From positions 87,083,447 to 87,147,446 of the forward strand of contig CM055265.1 of NCBI GenBank assembly GCA_029237695.1: DNA of 64,000 bases, written 5' to 3'. Shown here piece by piece: positions 12,501 to 22,084 of the stretch; position 1 is the first letter of the stretch; each line of letters starts with the position of its first letter. Made by a program: the position numbers and the translations under genes. This DNA comes from Conchocele bisecta. Taxonomy: Eukaryota; Mollusca; Bivalvia; Lucinida; Thyasiridae. The notes beneath the pieces were generated by a model. That model worked only from the letters and a program-made list of their open reading frames with translations. It ran no database searches and was not told the origin of the DNA.

Positions 12501-15500
12501 CGGAATTCCTATGCATTTCCTAGCCTTGCCTGATAAACTTGATATCAAAAGACACTGGCCCGGTATTCTCTATATATCAGTCCATCCTCCAGCATAAAAC
12601 AGTACACATGTGATAAACAGAATATCATGCAAATGTAAATTCAGGCTCAGCTTGGAAACGGCCTCAAAGCCTAAAAATTCCTACGCGTTTCCTAGCCTTA
12701 CTGACATCAAAAGACACTAGTCTGTTATTCTCCATACGTGGACTGTGGCTGTGACTGTATGGTGATTATGGCGTTTATGGCAAGTCTAACCTGTGATCAA
12801 TCAGCACACTACATTCAGCACTAAAATAACATTGTTACATGACTGACATTGTTTGACACCGCTCACAGCCGTGTTCAAACGTACAGCGCGTGCTGTTTTA
12901 CCATAGCATTAGACAATGCTCATTCCAGGGCCAAGCCAACGCCTACGTAATGCATTTGTCTTATGACGTTACTAGAACGAGCCATCACGTCACCAGACCA
13001 GTTCACAAAGGTCGCACTGAAATTTTGAAATTGATGAGGAAGTATTCTGTTACAATGGAATGGGTTATCAAAGTACCGAAAGTACTGCATCTGATTACAC
13101 GATATTTCCGATGGAAATGTAATAATAACGTCCGACCATGTCCAGGCATGGGTTAACATTTGTCGTGGCACTAGGGAACTGTTTGAACCCGCGGCCTACA
13201 GCCTTGGGGTTCAAACAGTTCCCTCGTGCCACGGCAAAAGTTTACCCACGGCTGGATATTGTCGAACCTTATAATAACAACTTTCAGCAGTGAAAGACAG
13301 TGTCCTCACCTGGAGGCAATCACATTTACTACACCAGACCCATTTCACTAAACTTCGTATGACAAAGAAGTTTGTAAATGCAAAACTAAAATTGACAATA
13401 AAATTTGATTTGTTGAGAAATCTTTGATGACCTTGTTCAGGTCCAATGACACATATGTAGGTAGTATATGATAGCATTAGAAAGCCACATTCATGTGCTA
13501 AGTGAAATTATAAAAAATCTTCATAAGAACATTTTTATCGTACAAAGTTTAGTGAAACGGGCCCCAGATCACTCAGTAGTCCCCAGTTGTGAATTCCAGT
13601 AAGATTGATATGTTAAACTAAGGATGGATTCATTGCTAAGATATAAAGCATATATCTCCCACTCTGTGATCATGAACGGCATTACAGTTATAGGCTATTG
13701 AAGGTTTCAGTAGAAGAAGGGGGCTAACTCCATGAGGGAGTTAGCCTCCTTCTTCCATTGACACCTTCAATTGCTATGAAAACTATCAAAACAAGAAACC
13801 AGTAACACTGTGTGTATCCTGCAAAATTCTGAAACCAATGTATACGTCATGCGACCTCGAGCACAGGAGGCTGTATGGGTAAGCTATAAAATGAAAACAT
13901 GGATGGTGACAAATAAGTATATGAAGTTTTAAGCCAATCCTACTTACAGTAACAGAGATAGTAGGTAGCCGAATCTTAAACGCAAATCTCAGACATACTG
14001 ACTTCAGACTTATAGGTTGGCAACTGTGTATACCCAGAATTCTTTTTTGGGGTACATAATTAAGTAGACAGGTGTTCTGGGTGTTCGGTTTGGCAAGGCT
14101 TTATCGTACCTGTTTGTATGGGTTTTGTCGGTTCAATTCTTCCTTTGTCAGCCCTAGGACAGTTGCCTTTGAACTAGGATCTGGGCTGAAGTCTAAATAG
14201 TCGCCGATTTCAGCATGTGTTAAACACTGTTGAAGAATTTTCTGAAACTGAAAAATGGACACACAATAGTTGATCTTGGCACTGGTTCTTAAGAATATGT
14301 GACAAGCCACGAGAAAATTATTGTGATTTTGACGTGTGTCACTTCTGAGAGAATACTTTGGCAAATGGACCACATGATTGTGTGGGCTATGATATAAACT
14401 AACATATGTGAACTTTCATGTCAATCAGACTTATGGTTGCTGAGATTACAGCTACCGGTACCTAAAAACATTAATGCAAATGTCACGAATGGACAGACGA
14501 TCCTTTGGCATATGTTTATGTCGGAAGTAAAAAATAAAATTTGTAATTTTTACATCCAACATAGTACATAGAGTGGTGTCACATGTATTTCAACCCACTA
14601 TAGGGCACATGGAATACTGCGAGACTCTGGGACCATTCTTATAAAATGTTCTCTGCTTTTCCTAATTTCGAACAAGAGAACAGAGTCATGTACTCGGAAC
14701 GTTGTGAGTATGTTCTCCAAAATATTGTACTCAAATCAAACAGTGTGATTGGTCAAAACTCAACACAGATCAGACTTAACCAATCAAACTTTCAGATTTC
14801 ATGCATGAGAATGGATTATTTAATCAGAAAAGGCGGGAACCGAAAACTGTCGTCTGCTGTTGTAACTTATTTTGCATTTTCTCTAAATAAAAACATGGTT
14901 TGGCAGCATTTTAGAATCATTTCCATTGGAAATGATTCTAAAGTGCTGTCAAACCATGTTTTTGATAAGAAAAATGGAAAATAAAAAGCAGACGACAAAT
15001 TTTAATTCAGCATTGTAAGGGTTAATCAGAAGCATTTGTGTAAGCAAAAACCCTGCCATGCATATTGCCATTTTTATTTCGTTCCCCCATTTGTAAATGA
15101 TGGGCAAAAAATTAATAGGTTTAATGACAAGCAACAGTCACACAGAACAGTGCCATTTAGCTCCATAATGTCATTTGTTGGTTTAACCCATTACTGACAG
15201 GATACAATTATAGTAGAATAAAACTTCACTGAGAAAAAATCCCTATTTTCTTTATTTCTTCTCAAAAGTATACAATGTATGTTGTTACCACATATACCTT
15301 TATCGAGAAGTAAACAAAATAATGTGATTTTTTTCAACAAAAATTATCATATCCTTAGACTGAAATAATAATCTGGATTAGAGTGAAAGCAGTTATTGAA
15401 ATCCTCTCCAAAATGTCACCTGTTGGTCCCGAGATGAAAGCGACACCTCCTGACTTTTGATCTCATATGTGAGCAGCAATTCCTGCAGTTCATGGTATAG

Positions 15501-17330
15501 TATGTGGTTCAGGAGCCATGTGTGCTTCTCGTGCCGCAGCTCTGCCTCCGCCTGTACGACATTTGGTATCTTTATTAACTAATTTGTGGCTGTGACTGGA
15601 GAAATGTGGCTTATGGGATTTGTGATGGGATCAGTGCAACTGCTGATCAAATAGCACACTCCTGTAGCCTGATAACGATCTATATGGCTTGTAAAGACAC
15701 ATTCCGGTGTTTCATTGACGGAATGGCGAGCAGTGCAGATCCTGATCAGACTGTACAGGCTGATCTGGATCTGCACTGGTCGCAAATTGTGTTATCTATA
15801 TTGCTTGTTAGAGGCATGACAGGTGTTTCATTGATGGAATTACGTACAGTGCAGATGCTATTCAGATGATCTGGATCTACACTGGTCGCAAACCCATAAG
15901 CCCCATTTCTCCAGTCACAATCACATTTCAAGCTGAATATCCCTTGGGTTATGAACAACTCGAAATATTTTTTGTTATTTTTCTTATTTCTATTCAAATG
16001 TATATGTTGTGACCACTCATTCAGAACATATACTTGCATGCATAATTAAGAGAATTATGTTTATTTACTTATGAAAAAATATGTAACATCAGCATAGTAA
16101 TTTATTAAACAAGTTTATTGATTTCATAATAAATGAGGCTATGCTGAGTTTTTCGTATGAAATCGGTCAACATAATAAATATCATATTAAACATATGTTA
16201 AGATTCTTTTTTGTTATATAAGCAAACAATCATATGATCAAGCCATACTAATCACCTAGACATGCATATTTATTACAACAAAAAAACAATTCTTATTTTA
16301 CACACATTTTATGAAAACAAGAACTGGCACAGTTAAACGAAGCTAATCTTCTCATTGGCAACCGTGATAAAAAAACAACATGTTTGCTTTACAAACAAGT
16401 GACCTTGACCTTGGGCGGTCGGACTTCGGTCGTATACAATACAAATCACCATCCTTGGACACATATTGTGGCCAAATATTATCAAAATCAGTGAAGCGGT
16501 TCAAGAGAAAAATGAAAGGTGTTACTAACGTACGTACATGGACCAACAAAATATCCACTCTTGCCTATATTCGAGGGGATATAATAAAGCGTATCAAGGG
16601 TAAAATATGGCTGAGAGTTGTACAAACTTATTTCCGGATGCGGACCATAGTAAAGACAAACGTCTCGCAATTCAAAGGGTGTGTTTGAGAAAGGGATTTG
16701 ATTGGTCGAAGGAAACACGTCTTGTGACGGCACTGACATCATTTTTCCATACATTGTATTTGGAAAACACAAGAGTGGTGTAAACTACTACCTCTCTACA
16801 GAATCGGGTGGTAATTCACCGTTATATTTCTGCAAACTATCCATGTAGCACCAGGCTACTGGTTGAAGAGTCAAAAGTATAGAAATACAGATTATTATTT
16901 TGGTAAGTAGAATCAGCCTGCACCCTGTATATTGGACAGAGATGTGTTCTCTTTCGACACTTGAAATCTCTTTCCTAATATTGACAAACAGTGTAGTTCA
17001 TGATGAGTCGGCTCGTAACGAGCCGTCTCATCAAGATCTGCACTGTTTGTGGATATTTTTTAAATTTTACAAAATGATCCAATTTTCAGCATAATACAAC
17101 AGTCTCAACGCCTATCATGAAATAGCCCGTGTCAGTTACTAGTGAAAGGGTTAACAGAGGGGCGACAGTGCAACTTGAATGAGGTTATACCTGTTGCAGA
17201 TCCTTGCTCGTCTGTAGTGTTACCCCATCAGTGACAAGGTGGGAGGTCAAGGCCGACAGAAGGTGACAGAAGTCAGGATATTTCTCTTCATCAGAAAGCG
17301 ACAGATGTACATATGGCAGTTGACTGTTCA
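3448..17330 (-). CDS. HAUS4: HAUS4, augmin complex subunit 4 (six exons, partial at both ends)
   Basis: HAUS4 is a subunit of the eight-protein augmin (HAUS) complex, which docks on spindle microtubules and recruits gamma-tubulin to branch new ones. The coding order on the minus strand is 17330-17191, 15551-15420, 14247-14110, 11965-11860, 10513-10374 and 3578-3448, about 263 codons. Every acceptor is AG, every donor GT, and the phases match (0, 0, 0, 1, 0). Diagnostic stretches that align with vertebrate HAUS4 as I remember it are HTWLLNHILYHELQELL, VLGLTKEELN, EERLRKKCEGL and a last exon with LETLISKYKLRQQPE and AKCDAM. The C-terminal half is predicted coiled coil (heptad-rich, charged). 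Human HAUS4 has 363 residues, so about 90 C-terminal residues lie beyond the left edge and about 20 N-terminal residues were not found. The first exon seen begins with two bases of a split codon. No frameshift or stop interrupts the exons. Confidence 0.87.
3603..3780 (-). mobile_element. tRNA-derived SINE, copy A
   Basis: Read on the minus strand: a tRNA-like head (GGCCGTGGCCTAG, then TGTTCAATCC resembling a pol III B box), a middle with TATTTCCATCCCGCTGG, and the tail GACCTTCGTTGTTGCTGGGA. Same layout as copies at 51728, 54403 and 63247. It is in the sense orientation of HAUS4, and its tail ends about 22 bases before the exon. Confidence 0.85.
4099..4170. repeat. near-perfect palindrome (foldback)
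   Basis: GATACAGTTACAAGTAAGATATGGCAGCTAC... and its reverse complement meet at about 4135, with arms of about 34 bp. Just upstream is GGTGAAATAGGCTACAG, which also ends family T elements at 52927 and 60732, so this may be a related foldback. Intronic (HAUS4, antisense). Confidence 0.75.
4311..4510 (+). repeat. family K repeat fragment
   Basis: Shares ACAAACAAGGTGAACATAAG, GACCTTGGGC.GT.GGACGTGGGTC and GTGGCCAAATATTATCAAAA with 16361-16590 (same strand) and with 62410-62560 (opposite strand). Truncated here after the GTGAAGCGGTTC landmark. Confidence 0.75.
4987..6315 (+). repeat. full-length tandem-repeat element, family A
   Basis: Begins at GAGCTGTAGGAGAACAATATAG (landmark), crosses GGTGGCCGCGGCCTGCAT, then holds about seven units of roughly 170 bp with AAAACCTTAACCAAGG, AGGTCAAGGTCA and TTGATGTACATCACTA. 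It ends with GTGACGCCGACGCCGGGGTG and GTGGAGCTAAAAA. The minus-strand copy at 34226-36002 has the same two ends, which defines the element. No coding region is visible, so it is non-autonomous; family not identified. Confidence 0.85.
6316..7745. other. intronic sequence, no gene recognised
   Basis: Inside the large HAUS4 intron. It contains a partial direct duplication (TCACGGTC...AACGTAAAGTGCTATTGATAG near 6750-6800 and 6910-6955) and a GAGATGGCCGCGGCCCGCA start at 7303 shared with 2268. The open frames here have no recognisable domain. Confidence 0.5.
7746..7925. repeat. MITE, family N, copy 1
   Basis: Inverted repeat with arms GAGCTCAAGCTAAGGTGCGTAATTT and the complement ending ATTATGCACCTGACACGGAGCTC (positions about 7746 and 7925). 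The inner part carries ATGGCAAGTTGGGAGTC and the complement GACTCCTAACTTG. A cleaner copy is at 31523-31717, inside the PHD/SGNH element. Confidence 0.8.
7926..9359. other. intronic sequence with a repeat S fragment
   Basis: At 8380-8455 there is a fragment of family S (CAGACCCTGATCAGACTGCG, then CATAAGCCCCATTTCTCC). Nothing else in this stretch was recognised as coding or repeated within the window. Confidence 0.45.
9360..10045 (+). repeat. tandem-repeat element with about 180-bp units
   Basis: Three to four units share AACTTTAACGCAGATTTCGGA, AAGTCATTTGACCTTGAC, GGGGCCGCATGA.TGGGATACAG and CATATGAAGTTTCAAGTCAA (landmarks). The array ends in GGACGGAGGGACAGACGCACGG and CGCTTTCCGCAAGCGGG, a short hairpin. 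No coding capacity. A diverged fragment is near 13885-13990. Confidence 0.8.
10374..10513 (-). CDS. HAUS4: HAUS4 exon
   Basis: 140 bp: two bases completing a split Glu codon, then 46 codons ending YYQ. The acceptor is ATTTCAG (minus) at 10520-10514. The donor GTTAGC starts at 10373. It encodes a charged coiled-coil segment with VEADKRHLEEERQSLKDDY. Confidence 0.85.
10680..10933 (+). repeat. short tandem-element-like repeat, degenerate
   Basis: Starts near GACGAGCTTTAGCGAGCCCC and ends GTGCACTTCGTGCAGGCGAGCTAAAA, with a GTGGACGCCGACTGATGACG segment before the end. This resembles the ends of family A (GC-rich segment, hairpin, GAGCTAAAA) with a different body. Intronic in HAUS4. Confidence 0.6.
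11069..11811. mobile_element. non-autonomous DNA transposon with 26-bp terminal inverted repeats
   Basis: The left end TTACCGTAAAGATTCTAATA matches the reverse complement of the right end (TTACCTTAAAGATTCTAATA) with one mismatch, and both continue into GACGCC. Inner copies of TCTAATA(A/G)ACGCCCA occur at 11100, 11173 and 11730. There is no transposase ORF, and I could not identify a convincing target duplication. Confidence 0.75.
11860..11965 (-). CDS. HAUS4: HAUS4 exon
   Basis: 106 bp, 35 codons plus one base. The acceptor is CATTGCAG and the donor GTATGT (11859-11854). Encodes LQSLQQAVIPEIEERLRKKC, which matches the vertebrate pattern of a QxE-rich helix followed by LKKKC. The right end of a transposon (11811) stops only 49 bases from the donor. 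Confidence 0.87.
12465..12740. repeat. two copies of family R in tandem
   Basis: CTCGGCTCGGAAACGGTAGG ... TCAAAAGACACTGGCCCGGT and a second diverged copy from about 12640 to 12740. Other copies are at 3065 and 21475. Repeat only; no coding potential. Confidence 0.65.
13147..13251. repeat. long foldback, about 44-bp arms
   Basis: Left arm from CATGGGTTAACATTTGTCGTGG to GGGAACTGTTTGAACCC; right arm is its imperfect complement ending CCCACGG. The loop is about 16 bases. Lies in the HAUS4 intron between 11966 and 14109. Confidence 0.85.
13336..13564. repeat. MITE, family M, copy 1
   Basis: Terminal inverted repeats CCCATTTCACTAAACTT and AAGTTTAGTGAAACGGGCCCC. Ends match copies at 43697, 52013, 56726 and 63053. 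The interior is more diverged than in the others, so this is probably an older copy. Confidence 0.8.
13697..13771. repeat. 75-bp hairpin with 4-base loop
   Basis: Arms of about 35 bp: ATTGAAGGTTTCAGTAGAAG..GCTAACTCC and its near-perfect complement. Size and shape resemble a microRNA precursor, but a minimal MITE is equally possible. Intronic. Confidence 0.8.
14110..14247 (-). CDS. HAUS4: HAUS4 exon
   Basis: 138 bp, 46 codons, phase 0 at both ends. The acceptor is TTTTTCAG, the donor CAG|GTACGA. Encodes FQKILQQCLTHAEIGDYL and VLGLTKEELNRQNPYKQ; the LGL-x-K/E-x-(D/E)L motif is shared with vertebrate HAUS4. Confidence 0.88.
14849..14996. repeat. foldback element with about 70-bp arms
   Basis: GTCGTCTGCTGTTG..., AAACATGGTTTGGCAGCATT and AGAATCATTTCCA on the left are mirrored as complement on the right (TGGAAATGATTCT ... 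AGCAGACGAC). Loop essentially absent. It lies between two HAUS4 exons. Confidence 0.85.
15420..15551 (-). CDS. HAUS4: HAUS4 exon
   Basis: 132 bp, 44 codons, phase 0 at both ends. The acceptor is TCGTACAG and the donor CAACAG|GTGACA. Encodes HEKHTWLLNHILYHELQELL, which is the clearest match to vertebrate HAUS4 (pattern K-T-W-L-x3-I-L-x4-Q-E-L-L). Confidence 0.9.
15591..15922. repeat. terminal-inverted-repeat element, family S
   Basis: Starts TGTGACTGGAGAAATGTGGC and ends with the complement, GCCCCATTTCTCCAGTCACA. The inner part has GATCAGACTG and GTGCAGAT..TATTCAGATGATC repeats. Related pieces are at 8380-8455, 56350-56665, 57440-57525 and 60340-60410. A non-autonomous DNA element. Confidence 0.75.
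16100..16197. repeat. MITE family P, copy 2
   Basis: TTATTAAACAAGTTTATTGATTTCATAATAAATGAGGC and the complement ending AATAAATATCATATTAAAC (positions as given). Same family as 1838-1944 and 22808-22916. Confidence 0.75.
16361..16590 (+). repeat. family K element, uninterrupted copy
   Basis: Reads from GTGATAAAAAAACAACATG through GACCTTGACCTTGGGCGGTC and ATGAAAGGTGTTACTAACG to GAGGGGATATAATAAA. It is the intact counterpart, on the opposite strand, of the copy at 61031-62560 that carries an inserted element. Confidence 0.75.
17191..17330 (-). CDS. HAUS4: HAUS4 exon (first one found)
   Basis: 140 bp: two bases (TG) of a split codon, then 46 codons. The acceptor is TGACTTTCAG at 17340-17331; the donor is CAACAG|GTATAAC. 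Encodes LPYVHLSLSDEEKYPDFCHL and LTSHLVTDGVTL, matching the N-terminal region of vertebrate HAUS4 (LP-x3-LS-x-ED, then a Y/F-x-LL-x-LS-x-H helix). An upstream exon must supply the first base of the split codon and the start; I could not place it between 17331 and 24450. Confidence 0.85.
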
Positions 17331-17419
17331 CTGAAAGTCAAACACAATGCGTGTTATCTTCCAGTGGTAACCATTTTTCTGTTTTTAATTCTGTAATCCA
17401 TAAATCAGTTCTACACTTA

Positions 17420-17703
17420 AATACAAAAGACTAAGAGGTGATATGATGGAGACATTCAAAATACTAACAGGAATTTATGACAAGGATGTCACAACCGATA
17501 TGTTCAAAATTTATGAAAATTCAAGAACAAAAGGACATAAGGACAAACTGAAAAGTTGTATGAATATTCAAAAGTGCTATTTCACAAACCGAGTGGTCGA
17601 TACATGGAAATGCCTACCAGAAAAGGTAGTCGAATCGAAGGATGTAAGGCAATTTGAGACAATATCACGTTGTAGCCCCATATACACCAGGTTTATTCTG
17701 TAA
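17420..17703 (+). pseudogene. non-LTR retrotransposon, C-terminal tail fragment
   Basis: A 94-codon open stretch reads RLRGDMMETFKILTG near the start and then FTNRVVDTWKCLPEKVVESK, the pattern that follows the reverse-transcriptase domain in CR1/Jockey-type LINE ORF2 proteins (RRRRGD-x-(I/M)E-x-(Y/F)KIL, then W-x-LP-x-x-VV). It stops at 17703. It is antisense to HAUS4 and begins about 90 bases upstream of that gene's first exon found here. Reverse transcriptase core absent, so a 5'-truncated relic. Confidence 0.75.
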
Positions 17704-18479
17704 ATACTGTAACAAATACTTCGTATTTAACCTCCCGCAACCGGAAGACACTTGTCTGTAGTATATATATTCTTAAATTATTAAAGAAATGGTGTTTCAA
17801 AATATGTATAGAGTATATAGCAATTTACGGAATAAGTAGAATTAATTCTCTTGAATATTGTTTATGGGGTTACGACGTGATATTGCCCAATGCGAATCGC
17901 GACTGGACAAAGTGTGGGAGAACGAGGAATGAAAATTTTACACACAAGAGTTAAGTCCAGGAACCGCGAGACAAATGGTGATAATAGTAGATGAACAAAT
18001 AGATTTGGATATAGTGGCAGAGATGCCAGCGTCCATAAGAATATCCTAATGTAGTATAGTACTATTTACACTGCGAATCTACAGTTTAGGACGAGTTGAT
18101 TCGGGGGCGAGTACACCGGTCCGTCCGTAGATCAGTTAACAGTGCACAAATGAGACAGGACACGACCATCAGAAGTACATGATACAATAACCATTATAAC
18201 TGAAGTCAAAATGTTTGACACAATTACATTTGCTACACTGGTTTGAAAATGATTTGTCTGGTTCTGTGTATTTTCCTGTGTTTGTCGCCATATTCAGTGA
18301 AATGAAATTTCCCGCAAAGAAGAGCTTGACAGTGGGTTTATCTAAAATACGTAAGTGTGAGTAAAAATTAAAGTTGGGGTCCCATCGATTATGCACAATG
18401 TTTTCTTTATAGAAACTAAATAAGTGTATAACTGTGTAGCTTAGATAATCTCAGATATACTTGTCATAGTGAAACTCAC

Positions 18480-20282
18480 CATGAACATAGATGTATTGAG
18501 TGAATTCAGGACAACTTCCTCTGAACAAGCACATTTCTGAAGTTGCACGTGTGAGGGAAAATCAGTCTTCACATATTCTTGATCTGGTTATAACAAATGA
18601 TGAAAATGACATTGATGCCGTCCTTATGTGTGAGTGATGATGTAACTATATCAGTCAGCTGTATATGCTCATTTAAAGAGTACCACACGGGAGTATCAAA
18701 ACTTAAATATGGCAGATGTGATTGCAAGTGTTTTCACTCGAGAAGATGTTACAAATATTCCACACATACTTGATCGTATATCTGATATACCCCTTGCTAG
18801 TATAACTTTTGAATTAAGCAGTGTTGAAAAAAAAAATGCTCCTATGACTTGATGGTGGTAAAATCAATGGGCCCTGATGAATTGATCCATTATTGTTGAA
18901 AATGATGGCTAAAATCTTCGCAACTCCAATAGTATTGATATTTCAAAAATCTATTGACAGTGGTAAAATACCAATAGTATGGAAGGATGTTCGTGTAACA
19001 CCTTTATTTAAGAAAGGAAGTAAAACGACTCCTGGTAACTATCGTCCTGCACGTCTCACCTCAGTTGTTTGCAAGTGCCTTGAGAAGCTATAGTACGTGT
19101 TTCCATTGCTGAACATCTAAATTGAAACAATCTTATATCCAATGAACAATTTGGTTTTCGTTCAGGCCGTTCGTGTGTCCTTCAACTATTCGATGTACTG
19201 GAAGTTTGGTACACGTTTATCGAAGAAAGTGACTCTTGGGATACAGTGTATTTGGATTTCGCAAAAGCTTTTGACAGTGTGCCTCACCAACGTTTATTAC
19301 ACACATTTTCGTCATGTGGCATTAAAGGTAATATGTTACTGTGAGTCACAGACTTCCTGATGGAATGGCGGCAATACTTAACAATTAAAAGCAATAGCTC
19401 TTCCTGACAGGACGTTATAAGTGGGGTGCCCCAAGGTAGTGTCCTGGTACCCATATTATTTATCATTCACATAAATGACTTACCTGAAGTAGTTAATAGC
19501 ACAGTTAAAATATTCGCTGATGATACAAAGTTGTATTCATAAGACAGTGACTATGGTGTAATTCAATAAGACTTAGACTCTTTATGCTCTTGGTCAAATA
19601 TATGGCAACTGCGTTTTAATGTCTCGAAATGCAAATCTATTCACTATGGTCGCCAGAACCGAGAACATCTGCACTCGATGAATTTTAGAAGCTGTAACTG
19701 AAGAGAAAGATTTGGGTATGATATTTCAACAATACCTTAAATTCAGTAGCCATATTGCATCCAAGGTTTCATTGATTGTTCGATCCTTTGACTATATTGC
19801 AAAATACTAATTTAGTATGCTTTATAAAGCCATGGTCCGACCACATGTTGAATACAGAAATACAACCTGGTGTCCTTTCTTACGAAAATACATAATTATT
19901 GTCGAAAAAGTTCAGAAACGGGCAACCAAAATTGTACCTCAACTAAAGGACATCGAATATAAAGATAGGTGAATCAACTCAAGCTTCTGACATTATCTCA
20001 CCGAAGGAGGAGAAGGTATATGATACAGACTTTTAAAATAATTCGTGGTTTAGATGACATTCCTTCAGAAAGATTGTTTACATTATGTCGTTCTACGATC
20101 CGTGGGCATGGAAGCTGGCTAAACCACGCTGTACATCATCATTCCGGTTACATCAATTCTCTCAAAGAATAATCAATGACTGGAATTCACTCCCTGAATA
20201 TGTTGTGAATGCTAAAGACACACATGACTTTAAGTCAAAGCTGGACCAGTACTGGAACCATGATATTATATACCAGTTTTAA
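18480..20282 (+). pseudogene. non-LTR (CR1/Jockey-like) LINE, 5'-truncated and decayed
   Basis: Pieces in order on the plus strand: end of an endonuclease domain near 18555-18620 (ILDLVITNDEN), RT block with IPIVWKDVRVTPLFKKGSK and NYRPARLTSVVCKCLEKL (19000-19093), EQFGFRSGRSCV (19148-19185), DFAKAFDSVPHQRLL (19255-19300), GVPQGSVL (about 19425-19450), FADDTKL (about 19513-19533), then RPHVEY, and a C-terminal tail ending WNSLPEYVVNAKDTHDF before 20282. Frames change several times and stops interrupt, so it cannot encode a working protein. FADD is the RT catalytic motif. Not part of any host exon. Confidence 0.88.
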
Positions 20283-20659
20283 CCATGATATATATGTATA
20301 ATATATACGTATATCTCACCGACTGTGACATTTGGACCACAAACCTGTACCATAAATATGCTCTATACACTATGCAAGAATGAACAAATCCAAGTAACCG
20401 AATAATTACTGCAAGATTTTGGGCTAAAAAGGGAGAAACCAGAGACCAGAAATCATCTTATAGGTATCATAGAGATATATATGGATGTATTTTACAATTT
20501 CATCTGTCTTATAGTGTCTGTATCCTAGAGAGGGTGAAAGTGGAACGTCAAAGATCACATTCGTCTTCTCTTCTATTCTCTTGTCTCGATGGTGATTAGG
20601 TAGGATTATGACTGAATGTAACTATAAGTTAATTACGTAGAGCACACTCGCTAGATATT

Positions 20660-20930
20660 AGTGACCCAGGTAGTACGTACATTCGCCACTTAATTTAATT
20701 TGACCAATCCGTAATATGTCACTCAAAATGCTCAATACACGTAAACTAGCGCAGCGCAGATCAGACGCCCGACTCTGCTTATTCCACTAAATTGAGTGAC
20801 CCAGGTAGTACGTACATACGCCACTTAATTTCATTTGACCAATCCGTAATATGTCACTCAAAATGCTCAATACACGTAAACTAGCGCAGCGCAGATCAGA
20901 CGCCCGACTCTGCTTATTCCACTAAATTGT
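20660..20930. repeat. 135-bp tandem duplication (2 copies)
   Basis: GTGACCCAGGTAGTACGTAC starts at 20661 and again at 20796. The two 135-bp copies differ at only a few positions, so the duplication is recent. No ORF is involved. Confidence 0.92.
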
Positions 20931-21039
20931 TAATGGTAAGAACGCTGTACCCATCCCTCAATACTTTCATACAACATAAAGGGTTTCTCGATGTTGCCAT
21001 TCAATGACCTTCAAACTAATTCATACTTCTAAAGATTTC

Positions 21040-21165
21040 TATAAATTCTCCTTCTTTCCCTTGGCCGTTGTGCAATGGAACGCCCTTCCACCGGAGGTTG
21101 CCAAACTCGAAGACCTAGATCAATTCATGTCACAAATTGGCAACCTCCAGCATACCAAACCGTAA
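21040..21165 (+). pseudogene. LINE ORF2 C-terminal relic
   Basis: A 41-codon open stretch reads SFFPLAVVQWNALPPEVAKL followed by EDLDQF and a stop at 21165. SFFP-x4-x-WN-x-LP is a common ending of invertebrate LINE ORF2 proteins. A third, separate LINE fragment in the 17.4-21.2 kb block. Confidence 0.7.
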
Positions 21166-21474
21166 ACACATGCTGTGCACTGTTTTTTTAACCTGTTTTT
21201 ACTATCTTCTTCATACTATTTTGACACCTACAACTATTTTTGTCAATACTTGCTTTACTGTCGCCTGTTATACTAACTTGTCCGTACGCGCAACTACTAC
21301 TAATCCCCACGAGCGGTACAGCAGACTATAGAGATAGAGACAGTCTGGGTTACCCTCAATCATCTCTAATCGCGTACCAGCCATACTATATCACACTCCG
21401 ATAAGCTGATGGGTGCTACAGGAGGCCTCAAATTATACGTTACCATACCTTCATAGATTCTCCTATTTATCCTC

Positions 21475-21560
21475 GGCAGAGCCTCGCCCATCCCGTTTCC
21501 TAAGCCTTGCCAGATATGTTTTCCCATTCACGGCACTAACCTACTATTCTCTATATTTTG
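21475..21560. repeat. family R repeat
   Basis: CGGCAGAGCCTCGCCCATCCCGTTTCCTAAGCC..., TTGCCAGATATG... and CACTAACCTACTATTCTCTATAT correspond to the landmarks of the copies at 3065 and 12465, more diverged here. Confidence 0.45.
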
Positions 21561-22084
21561 GAGCCTGAATAAATGCAGCATTTATCAAAATTCGGAAATA
21601 TAACCAGACCAACGACCATCGGACTGCTTCTTTATTGGGCTATATTCAGGGTATGAAAGGTGTTCGAGCCAATTTCCACCCTTAAATATAAGCCGAATTG
21701 AATCGTAAACCACATCCGTATAGCTATGTAACTATTTCAACAGTTGTAAACATTACAGAGCATAGTACTCCACAGCATAACATAATAAACTAGTGTACGT
21801 CGACATCCATGCAAACAATGAATATAAGCACAACGACCCGACGGGCACGAGTGTATTATTTCCGTTATTCAAACATGCATGATGGAGTGTATTATTTATT
21901 AAACAAGTATATTGTATAGATTTGCATATTTAGTCTATTTTTTAAATTAAGTACATGTATTGCTGATTCTTTTGACACTTTATAATTATATATTTTTAAG
22001 GAGAGTAAATTTGAGAAAATTATATCTATAGTTTATATGACACAGTATGTGACATAGTACAAACAAATGGTACCATATTGTTTC

